From: an uncultured Halieaceae bacterium
GTDB lineage: Bacteria > Pseudomonadota > Gammaproteobacteria > Pseudomonadales > Halieaceae
Reading direction: 5' to 3'
Assembly: GCA_913057135.1 (NCBI GenBank)
Contig: CAJXNM010000027.1
Coordinates: 1 to 39,901, forward strand
DNA: 39,901 nucleotides
Part shown: positions 16,339 to 23,773 of the stretch, piece after piece
Layout: the number at the start of each line of letters is the position of its first letter
Numbering within the stretch: the first letter of the stretch is position 1
Made by a program: the position numbers and the translations under genes
Notes under the pieces: generated by a model
Told to the model about the DNA's origin: nothing
Databases searched by the model: none
The model's input: the letters and a program-made list of their open reading frames with translations, nothing else

Positions 16339-17880
16339 ATGACAGAACGCGCATCAAGACGTAAGGGTGGTGGCCGTGCAGGCCGACGAGAAACACGTTC
16401 CTCAAGCAGTAGCGCAGCCCCCGCCTTTATCGAGCGCAAAATTCCCTACACAGAAATTTTGTCTGAAGAGAACCTAGCGCTTATCGAGCACAACGCTGAT
16501 CAGCTACTTGCTGAGATTGGTATCGACTTCCTCGATGACCCCGAGGTGCTCGACTTATTCCGTGACGCAGGTGCCGACATCGATGGCACTCGCGTTCGCT
16601 TTGCTCCCGGCCTGTGCCGCAGCATCATCCAAGCCACGGCCCCCAGTGAGTACGTGCAACATGCACGTAACCCCTTAAGAAGCGTCACGATTGGGGGTAA
16701 AAACACGGTATTGGTGCCCGCCTACGGCTCCCCTTTTGTTCACGACTTAGACAAGGGTCGTCGCTACGCCACCCTGGAAGACTTCCAGAACTTCGTGAAA
16801 CTGGCTTACATGGCGCCCGGCCTGCATCACTCGGGCGGAACCGTATGTGAGCCGGTCGATTTACCAGTGAACAAACGCCACTACGACATGGTGTATAGCC
16901 ACTTCAAATACAGCGATAAACCGCTGATGGGGTCGGTCACTCACCACCGACGTGCGCAAGATTCCGTCGACATGGCCAAAATTGTGTTTGGCGATGACTT
17001 TGTTGACCAAAACTGCGTGCTAACTAGTCTCATTAATGCCAATTCACCCATGGTGTTCGATGGCACCATGCTGGGCTCACTTAAGGTGTACGCCCGCAAC
17101 AATCAGGCAACGGTGGTATCACCGTTTATTCTCGCTGGCGCCATGTCGCCAGTGACAGTCACAGGAACGGTGACTCAGATTTTAGCCGAAGCTATGGCGG
17201 GTATTGCCCTAACCCAGCTAGTGCGGCCAGGCGCGCCTGTGGTGTTTGGCACCTTTGCCGCGGCCGTCTCTATGGCTACCGGCGCGCCTACGTTCGGCAC
17301 ACCCGAACCCAGTATGGTGATTTACGCCGCTGCCGCGCTGGCCCGCCGCTTAGGAGTGCCGTTTAGAAGCGGGGGGGGGCTAACCGGCTCAAAATTGCCC
17401 GATGCGCAAGCTGCCTACGAAGCTGCCAACACCCTGCAAACAGCCGCACTGGCGGGTGTGAACTTCATGCTACACACCGCGGGCTGGCTTGAAGGAGGCC
17501 TGGCGATGGGCTACGAGAAGTTCATCATGGACTGCGATCAAGCCAGTATGCTGGCAGTGCTGCTAAGCGGTGTTGATATGTCAGAGAACGCCCAAGCCAT
17601 GGACGCATTCCGCGAAATAGGGCCCGGTAAGCACTATTTGGGCTCTGCACACACACTCGCCAATTTTGAGCAGGCGTTCTATCGCTCGACGGTGGCAGAT
17701 AACAATAGCTACGAGCAATGGTCAGCCGAGGGCAGTCTCGATACCGCTAAACGCGCCAACGGCCTGTGGAAGAATATGCTGACCGAGTACGAAGCGCCCG
17801 CCCTTGACCCCGCCATTGATGAGGCCCTACAGGCCTATATGACCGAGCAAAAAGCCGCCTTCCCCGATCGGGATTATTAA
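16339..17880 (+). CDS. MttB-superfamily (trimethylamine methyltransferase family) methylamine:corrinoid methyltransferase, non-pyrrolysine
   Basis: 513 aa from ATG at 16339. The N-terminal 27 residues are basic and Ser-rich (RRKGGGRAGRRETRSSSSS). The TIM-barrel MttB domain covers about 31-505, with HHSGGTVCEPVDLPVNKRHY (163-182), SPFILAGAMSPVTVTGTVTQ (261-280), TGAPTFGTPEP (314-324) and SGGGLTGSKLPDAQAAYEA (344-362). The frame holds no internal TAG, so it cannot encode pyrrolysine. It belongs with MtgB-like homologues that demethylate quaternary amines such as glycine betaine, proline betaine or carnitine. Expected reaction: methyl transfer to the Co(I) corrinoid on the next protein. The substrate is unknown. 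First gene of the operon, with a weak ribosome site. Confidence 0.93.
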   Translation: MTERASRRKGGGRAGRRETRSSSSSAAPAFIERKIPYTEILSEENLALIEHNADQLLAEIGIDFLDDPEVLDLFRDAGADIDGTRVRFAPGLCRSIIQATAPSEYVQHARNPLRSVTIGGKNTVLVPAYGSPFVHDLDKGRRYATLEDFQNFVKLAYMAPGLHHSGGTVCEPVDLPVNKRHYDMVYSHFKYSDKPLMGSVTHHRRAQDSVDMAKIVFGDDFVDQNCVLTSLINANSPMVFDGTMLGSLKVYARNNQATVVSPFILAGAMSPVTVTGTVTQILAEAMAGIALTQLVRPGAPVVFGTFAAAVSMATGAPTFGTPEPSMVIYAAAALARRLGVPFRSGGGLTGSKLPDAQAAYEAANTLQTAALAGVNFMLHTAGWLEGGLAMGYEKFIMDCDQASMLAVLLSGVDMSENAQAMDAFREIGPGKHYLGSAHTLANFEQAFYRSTVADNNSYEQWSAEGSLDTAKRANGLWKNMLTEYEAPALDPAIDEALQAYMTEQKAAFPDRDY

Positions 17881-17902
17881 GTTTTTACACGAGGATTACC
17901 CC

Positions 17903-18601
17903 ATGTCCGATGAAGACGACATTGTTCTTGCGGAGCTTTCGGATGATGACCTGATTCTTCAGATGCACGACGATCTGTACGACGGCTTAACGGAGGAAAT
18001 TGAGGAAGGCACACAAATTTTGCTCGATAGGGGCTGGTCAGCGGAAACCGTGCTGAGCAAGGCCCTGGTCGATGGCATGACCATTGTCGGCATCGATTTT
18101 CGTGACGGTATTTTGTTCGTACCCGAAGTACTGCTCGCCGCCAATGCTATGAAAGGGGGCATGGCTATTTTGCGGCCATTGCTTGCCGAGACCGGCGCCA
18201 AGCCCATTGGGACGATGGTCATTGGTACGGTAAAAGGCGACATCCACGACATTGGCAAAAACCTGGTGGCTATGATGATGGAGGGCGCCGGTTTTGAGGT
18301 GCACGACATTGGTATTAACAATGCGGTTGAAGACTACATTGCTGCCCTAGAGCGCCACAAACCCGATATATTGGGTATGTCTGCCCTGCTCACCACCACC
18401 ATGCCTTACATGAAGGTCGTCATTGACGCCATGGTAGAGCAAGGCATACGCGACGATTACATTGTCATGGTGGGCGGTGCACCACTTAACGAGGAGTTCG
18501 GAGTGGCGGTGGGCGCCGACGCCTACTGCCGCGATGCGGCCGAGGCCGCCACCTCCGCGGTACGGCTCATTACCGAGCGCAAAGCGCTGCAGGGCGCATA
18601 A
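17903..18601 (+). CDS. methyltransferase cognate corrinoid (B12-binding) protein, MtbC1/MttC/MtgC-like
   Basis: 232 aa. Residues about 10-95 form the B12-binding cap (four-helix) domain. The Rossmann-like B12 domain follows, with KGDIHDIGKN at 111-120, where His115 is the cobalt axial ligand in the DxHxxG motif. MSALLTTTMPYM (159-170) and MVGGAPLNEEFG (189-200) complete the nucleotide-tail pocket. It shuttles methyl groups between the MttB-like enzyme and the tetrahydrofolate methyltransferase. GAGGAT precedes the ATG. It sits 22 bp after the methyltransferase gene, the usual pairing. Confidence 0.96.
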   Translation: MSDEDDIVLAELSDDDLILQMHDDLYDGLTEEIEEGTQILLDRGWSAETVLSKALVDGMTIVGIDFRDGILFVPEVLLAANAMKGGMAILRPLLAETGAKPIGTMVIGTVKGDIHDIGKNLVAMMMEGAGFEVHDIGINNAVEDYIAALERHKPDILGMSALLTTTMPYMKVVIDAMVEQGIRDDYIVMVGGAPLNEEFGVAVGADAYCRDAAEAATSAVRLITERKALQGA

Positions 18602-18607
18602 AAAAGC

Positions 18608-19318
18608 ATGGCCAACCAGCCCCATCGGAAAAACGAGCATGATCTTGGAAAGCCCGATCGTCCAAAAGATCTGCTCATAATTGCCTGTGGCGCACTCGCA
18701 AAGGAGCTTGATTGGCTACGGCGCCATCATGGTTGGCAGCATGTTGATATACAGTGCATTGATGCGGCACTGCACAACACACCAGCGCTGATCCCCGCAC
18801 GTGTGAATGCCTTACTTGAGCGGTACCACGACCACTACGCTCAAGTCTTTGTTGCATACGCCGATTGTGGCACCAGCGGCAAATTAGATGAGGTACTTAA
18901 CCGCTGGCAGGTACAACGCTTACCCGGGCCCCACTGCTATAGCGTTTTTGCGGGCCATCAGCGCTTTCGGGCACTGGCAGAAGCGGAGCCCGGCACCTTC
19001 TATCTCACCGACTTTTTAGTGCGCCACTTCAGCCGGTTGGTGATTCAAGGTCTAAAACTGGACGCCCACCCAGAGCTTATACCCCAGTTCTTTGGTCACT
19101 ACCGAAAGGTCGTGTACCTAGCTCAGCAGCCAAGCCCTGAGCTAACAGAGAAGGCCTATGCTGCTGCCAAGTGGCTAGGGCTTCCGTTAGACATCGTCAA
19201 CACAGGCGTAGAACCTCTCGCTAAAGCTTTAAACAGCCAACTGATCGCTGTGCAGCAGCAAGCCCAAACCCACTCACCACACTCTTCGCTCTCGTCTGCC
19301 GCGTATGCAACGCATTGA
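18608..19318 (+). CDS. DUF1638 protein in corrinoid methyltransferase operon
   Basis: 236 aa. DUF1638 is recognised by LLIIACGALAKELDWL (22-37), YADCGTSGKLDEVLNRW (84-100), PGPHCYSVFAGHQRF (106-120) and YLTDFLVRHF (132-141). Four Cys (27, 50, 87, 110) and His117/His140 sit in these motifs and could bind a metal or cofactor. The first 20 residues and the last 25 are low-complexity. No biochemical function is established. It is placed between the corrinoid protein and the THF methyltransferase on one transcript and overlaps the next gene by 14 bp. A role in corrinoid loading, repair or methyl-transfer assistance is possible but only inferred. Confidence 0.88.
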   Translation: MANQPHRKNEHDLGKPDRPKDLLIIACGALAKELDWLRRHHGWQHVDIQCIDAALHNTPALIPARVNALLERYHDHYAQVFVAYADCGTSGKLDEVLNRWQVQRLPGPHCYSVFAGHQRFRALAEAEPGTFYLTDFLVRHFSRLVIQGLKLDAHPELIPQFFGHYRKVVYLAQQPSPELTEKAYAAAKWLGLPLDIVNTGVEPLAKALNSQLIAVQQQAQTHSPHSSLSSAAYATH

Positions 19319-19613
19319 TGTGTATTGGCGGGATATTCCCGCTCAGGTGCTAATCAAGCGGGGCCGAGAGCGCGGTAAATATTTATTGGCGCACCGCTTT
19401 CAAGCGGCCATCGACAGGGCCGCCATGCGCGCCGGTAAAGGCGGCAGCGATGCCTACCTTGACGAGTGGCGACGAGTAACCGTTGCACTACCCGATGAGG
19501 GCACCCATGCCCAAGCGCTGGCTGAGCAGCTAGGCGCTGCTATCGAGGCGAACTACAGCGACGAACAGCTGGCCGCTTTGGTAGCCAACAAAGGTTTTGA
19601 ACCCACCCCCTAA
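19305..19613 (+). CDS. small Virulence_fact-domain protein in corrinoid methyltransferase operon
   Basis: 102 aa. The sequence VYWRDIPAQVLIKRGRERGK, then KYLLAHRFQAAIDRAAMRAG and YLDEWRRV, resembles the small domain that databases call Virulence_fact. The name is historical and says nothing about function here. The protein is basic in its first half and acidic in its second. There is no signal peptide or membrane segment, so it should be cytosolic. It starts 14 bp inside the DUF1638 gene, so the two are probably made together and may interact. Confidence 0.85.
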   Translation: MQRIDVYWRDIPAQVLIKRGRERGKYLLAHRFQAAIDRAAMRAGKGGSDAYLDEWRRVTVALPDEGTHAQALAEQLGAAIEANYSDEQLAALVANKGFEPTP

Positions 19614-19634
19614 CACCCTGCCCGGGAGATACCC

Positions 19635-20540
19635 ATGACCACAACTACCATCAGCTCTGCCACCCGCGAAGTGCACATTGGTTTCGATAAACCCTTCGTG
19701 GTCATTGGCGAGCGCATCAATCCCACCGGGCGCAAAATACTGGCAGAGGAAATGAAGAACGGGGACTACAGCCGTGTGGAAGCCGATGCCTTGGCGCAAG
19801 TAGCGGCCGGCGCTCATATGCTTGATGTGAACGCAGGCATTCCGCTGGCCGATGAACCACGCATTCTGGCCGAAGCGGTGCAACTGGTGCAGTCAGTGAC
19901 CGATGTACCCCTTAGCATCGACTCATCCATTATCGAGGCGCTGGAAGCGGGTTTATCGGTGTATCAGGGCAAGGCCTTGGTGAACTCGGTAACCGGGGAA
20001 GATGAGGTGCTAGAGCGGGTTCTGCCTCTGGTCGCTAAATACGGCGCTGCAGTGGTAGCCATCTCTAATGATGAAACCGGCATCTCGGAAGACCCCGCAG
20101 TGCGCTTTGCAGTGGCCAAAAAGATTGTAGAGCGCGCCGCCGATTACGGCATTCACCACAGCGATGTGGTGGTAGACCCGTTAGTCATGCCCATTGGCGC
20201 TATCAATAGCTCGGGGGTTCAGGTGATGGATTTGGTGCGCAGGTTGCGCACCGATTTAAAGGTAAATACCACCTGCGGCGCTTCGAATGTGAGCTTTGGT
20301 TTACCCAATCGGAACGGCATTAATGCAGCGTTTCTTACCATGGCCATGGCCGCCGGTATGACCTCGGCCATTACCAGCCCGCTGCATGCTGAAGTCATGC
20401 AAGCGGTACGCGGTGGCGATGTGATGCTAGGCCACGACCCCGATTGCGCTAACTGGATACGCGCCTACCGCGAACCCGCCCCCGAAGGCGCGGGTCGAGG
20501 CGGTCGCGGTGGTCGCGCGAGCCGCCGGCGCAGCGCCTAA
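19635..20540 (+). CDS. methyltetrahydrofolate:corrinoid methyltransferase (DHPS-fold, MtgA/MtvA-like)
   Basis: 301 aa pterin-binding TIM barrel: VIGERINPTGRK (23-34), DVNAGIP (64-70), SIDSS (94-98), NSVTGEDE (117-124), DPLVMPIGAI (181-190) and NTTCGASNVSFGLPNRNGIN (211-230). In the paired systems it moves the methyl group from methyl-Co(III) corrinoid to tetrahydrofolate, giving 5-methyl-THF. The family without flanking genes can be mistaken for dihydropteroate synthase, but context and the GASNVSFGLPNR motif argue for the corrinoid type. The last 16 residues form an unusual Gly/Arg-rich tail (GRGGRGGRASRRRSA). GGAG precedes the ATG. Confidence 0.94.
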   Translation: MTTTTISSATREVHIGFDKPFVVIGERINPTGRKILAEEMKNGDYSRVEADALAQVAAGAHMLDVNAGIPLADEPRILAEAVQLVQSVTDVPLSIDSSIIEALEAGLSVYQGKALVNSVTGEDEVLERVLPLVAKYGAAVVAISNDETGISEDPAVRFAVAKKIVERAADYGIHHSDVVVDPLVMPIGAINSSGVQVMDLVRRLRTDLKVNTTCGASNVSFGLPNRNGINAAFLTMAMAAGMTSAITSPLHAEVMQAVRGGDVMLGHDPDCANWIRAYREPAPEGAGRGGRGGRASRRRSA

Positions 20541-20557
20541 AGTCGGTCGCCAGTAAC

Positions 20558-22594
20558 ATGGACAGCACAGCAGACGCTGAGGCGAATGGCCAGATTCAGG
20601 CGGTCTTTTTGCCATCGGGCCGTCGGGGTAGCTTCCCCGTCGGTACCCCCCTAGTCACCGCAGCGCGCAGTTTAGGAGTAGACCTGGATTCGGTGTGTGG
20701 TGGCCGGGGCTTGTGTGGTCGCTGCCAAGTACGCTGTATGACCGGCGCTTTCCCTAAGCATGGCATCCAATCGGATCAGAGCCATTTGTCGCCACTGACG
20801 GCGACTGAAATCAAATACAGTCAGCGCAAGGGACCCTTACCTGATGATGTGCGCCTTGGCTGTCACACCGAGCTAATGGGCGATGTGGTCATCGATGTTC
20901 CCCCCGAAAGCCAGCTGCACCGTCAAATTGTGCGCAAAGAAGCGGAATACCGGGACATCCACTTAGATACCGCCACACGGCTCTATTACGTTGAGGTGCC
21001 CGAACCCTCTCTTGAGCAGGCCATCAGTGAACAGGCGCTATTGCAGCAGGCACTGACCGACGAATGGGGGCTACCCTCACTCAGCATGCCTTGCTCTGTA
21101 GCCCCCACACTGCAAGCCGCGCTCGCCAGCGGCGATAGGGGCGTGACCGTGGCGGTGTTCCAATCGAAGGAGATGATTGGCCTATGGCCGGGTCTCTTCG
21201 ATCGGCCTCGAGGTGTAGCCATTGATGTGGGTTCTACCACCGTGGCCGCCCATTTATGTGATTTGAATACCGGTGAGGTGATCGCCACGGCGGGTGTTAT
21301 GAACCCCCAAATACGCTTTGGGGAAGATCTGATGAGTCGGGTGTCCTATGTGATGATGGAGCCCGAGGGCGCCGAGCAGATGACCGCAGCCATTCGGGAA
21401 TGCCTTAACGAGTTACTACAAAGCCTGAGTCAAGAGGTGGCCGGCGTAATCTCGGACATTCTAGAGATTACCCTAGTGGCCAACCCCATCATGCACCACT
21501 TAGTGCTGGGCATTAATCCCATTAACCTAGGTGGTGCGCCATTTGCCCTGACCATTGATAGCGCTTGCACCCTTCGGGCCGCTGACATTGGTATTAATAT
21601 TCAGGCAGAGGGTAAGGTGTATACCCTGCCCTGTATTGCCGGACACGTAGGTGCCGATGCCGCAGGAGTCATTCTGGCCGAGCAGCCCTACGAGCAAGAA
21701 GAGCTAAGCCTACTGGTAGATGTGGGCACCAACGCAGAGATCGTGTTAGGTAACAGCAAGCGGTTGCTTGCTTGCTCGAGTCCTACGGGGCCTGCTTTTG
21801 AAGGCGCTCAAATCAGCAGTGGACAGCGAGCTACCGTGGGCGCCATTGAGCGGGTGCGCATCGACCCGGATACCCTTGAACCCAATATCAAAATTATTGG
21901 TTCAGAGCTGTGGTCGGCGGAGCCCGATTTCGAGCTCGCCATTGCCGATACCGGGGTTACTGGTATTTGCGGCTCGGGCATTATCGAAGTAATTGCCGAG
22001 ATGTTTTTGGCGGGCATTGTGAGCGCCGACGGGGTTATTAACGGTGCCCTTGCCGATAAAACGCCTCGCATACGCCAGCAGGGCCGCACCTGGTGCTACG
22101 TGTTGTACACCCCACCACAGGACGGCCCGCGCCGCGAAGTGATCATTACCCAAAATGACATTCGGCAGATACAGCTAGCCAAAGCGGCCCTTTATGCAGG
22201 CATCAAGCTGCTCATGGACGAACTTGGGGTGACTACCGTTGACCGCATTCGATTAGCAGGCGCCTTTGGTAGTCATATTAGTGTGACCCACGCCATGGTG
22301 CTGGGACTCATACCCGATTGCCCACTCGAGAATGTGTCGCCGGCGGGTAATGCGGCGTCGATGGGGGCGCGCATTGCCTTACTCGATGAGACCGCAAGGC
22401 CTGCTATTGAGCGGGTGGTCACCCATATTGAACGGGTAGAAACTGCCACGGCCGATGCCTTCCAGCACTACTTTGTCGAGGCTATGGCGTTCCCTCACAA
22501 CAGTGATCCGTTCACGAATTTATTTGAAGTAGTACGACAACCTGTTGTGAGGGAGGTGGCATCGGCTGGAAAACGGCGGCGTCGAGCCAAGTAA
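20558..22594 (+). CDS. reductive activator of corrinoid proteins (RACo/RamA-like ASKHA protein with 2Fe-2S domain)
   Basis: 678 aa. The N-terminal plant-type [2Fe-2S] ferredoxin domain has Cys47, Cys53 and Cys56 (SVCGGRGLCGRC) and Cys102 (RLGCHT). A linker follows, then an ASKHA-type ATPase domain starting at GVAIDVGSTTVAAHL (219-233), with LLVDVGTNAEIVLGN and the DUF4445-type C-terminus. It uses ATP and a low-potential electron to return inactive Co(II) to Co(I) on the corrinoid protein. It has a single 2Fe-2S cluster rather than the two 4Fe-4S of archaeal RamA. The C-terminus ends in the basic tail GKRRRRAK. Last gene of the operon. Confidence 0.94.
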   Translation: MDSTADAEANGQIQAVFLPSGRRGSFPVGTPLVTAARSLGVDLDSVCGGRGLCGRCQVRCMTGAFPKHGIQSDQSHLSPLTATEIKYSQRKGPLPDDVRLGCHTELMGDVVIDVPPESQLHRQIVRKEAEYRDIHLDTATRLYYVEVPEPSLEQAISEQALLQQALTDEWGLPSLSMPCSVAPTLQAALASGDRGVTVAVFQSKEMIGLWPGLFDRPRGVAIDVGSTTVAAHLCDLNTGEVIATAGVMNPQIRFGEDLMSRVSYVMMEPEGAEQMTAAIRECLNELLQSLSQEVAGVISDILEITLVANPIMHHLVLGINPINLGGAPFALTIDSACTLRAADIGINIQAEGKVYTLPCIAGHVGADAAGVILAEQPYEQEELSLLVDVGTNAEIVLGNSKRLLACSSPTGPAFEGAQISSGQRATVGAIERVRIDPDTLEPNIKIIGSELWSAEPDFELAIADTGVTGICGSGIIEVIAEMFLAGIVSADGVINGALADKTPRIRQQGRTWCYVLYTPPQDGPRREVIITQNDIRQIQLAKAALYAGIKLLMDELGVTTVDRIRLAGAFGSHISVTHAMVLGLIPDCPLENVSPAGNAASMGARIALLDETARPAIERVVTHIERVETATADAFQHYFVEAMAFPHNSDPFTNLFEVVRQPVVREVASAGKRRRRAK

Positions 22595-22609
22595 AGCTAC
22601 TGCCAATCC

Positions 22610-23644
22610 TTAGCCATCGGCAACTTTTTCCTCACCCACAGCAGCACCAACCAAGCGCATATCGTTTGCGCCTTGCTTGCGATCGGTACGCGGCGACACG
22701 CCCATATACTTACGATAGCATCGACTAAAGTGCGTGGTGGAGGTAAAACCACACATGGCTGTAATTTCAACTATCGAACGAGAACTCTGCTTAATGAGCC
22801 GTCGGGCCCGCTGGAGCCTCAGCATCAAATAATGTCTCGATGGCGTGCAGTGCAAATTCTGTAAAAACAAGCGCTCCAGCTGACGCACAGACAAACCCAC
22901 AAGATTAGCCAACTCCGACAACGGGATCGGCTCCTCAAGATTAGCTTCCATCAACTGTAAAACTTCGGTCAATTTCGGCTTTAGCGCTACCCGCCGAGAC
23001 CACATTGGCACCACTTGAGGCTCGTAATCGGCCCTGTGCCGGTCACAGACGAGCATATCCGCAATCGCCTCCACAAGAGCTTCTGGGTGACTTTGGCCTA
23101 TGTAAGCCAACATCATGTGTAGCGAGACCGCGCCCCCTGAAGCCGTAATCCGATCTTGATCAATCGTGTAGATTTGGCTGTTGCAAAGCACATCGGGAAA
23201 CTGTTCCGTCATTGGTGTAAGACAATCCCAATGCACGCTGCACTGATGACCATCGAGTAAACCCGCGGCTGCCAAGACGTAGGACCCGGTGCACACTGCG
23301 CCCAATTTGGTACCTGCTCGGGCTTGCTTACGGAGCCATTGAATATCGGCTTTGTCTACCTGCTGCTCAATATTGACCCCTCCAACGACAATGACAAGAT
23401 CGAAGGGCGTGTCGTTGCCGAGGTGGCCGTCTAAGGCCACGCGAATACCATCACTGGACGTAACCGACCCATCTTCAGCACCACCCAGTAAGGTCCACTC
23501 GTAAAGAGTTTCATTGGTCAGCAGGTTGGCGATGCGCAGGGGGTCTATAGCACTGGACAGTGAAAGCAAGGTGAAGTTTTCAACCAATAGAAAACCGATC
23601 CTCTGCTGAGTGGCCTGCCTATTAAGCGGCATAAAATTTTGCAT
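22610..23644 (-). CDS. GlxA/GbdR-type transcriptional regulator (DJ-1/PfpI sensor plus AraC HTH)
   Basis: 344 aa from ATG at 23644, preceded by AGGTG. ATG at 23656 contains that site within its second to fourth codons and is less likely. The N-terminal GATase-1/DJ-1-like domain includes GAVCTGSYVLAAAGLLDG. The C-terminal AraC domain includes IPLSELANLVGLSVRQLERL and SIVEITAMCGFTSTTHFSRC. Relatives such as GbdR and CdhR sense glycine betaine/dimethylglycine or carnitine. It converges on the corrinoid operon with a 15-bp gap. It probably controls that operon, which hints at a methylated-amine inducer. Both claims are inference. Confidence 0.9.
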   Translation of the reverse strand: MQNFMPLNRQATQQRIGFLLVENFTLLSLSSAIDPLRIANLLTNETLYEWTLLGGAEDGSVTSSDGIRVALDGHLGNDTPFDLVIVVGGVNIEQQVDKADIQWLRKQARAGTKLGAVCTGSYVLAAAGLLDGHQCSVHWDCLTPMTEQFPDVLCNSQIYTIDQDRITASGGAVSLHMMLAYIGQSHPEALVEAIADMLVCDRHRADYEPQVVPMWSRRVALKPKLTEVLQLMEANLEEPIPLSELANLVGLSVRQLERLFLQNLHCTPSRHYLMLRLQRARRLIKQSSRSIVEITAMCGFTSTTHFSRCYRKYMGVSPRTDRKQGANDMRLVGAAVGEEKVADG

Positions 23645-23773
23645 ACGGCACCTCATGCATCTGATTATTTTTAGTGGAGGGTAAGTGACACCCGACCCAG
23701 TATCAACATCAGCTGACCATCACATAGGTGCAACGCGGAAAATTTATTGAACGGTGGAGTGTCTCGGAAACTT

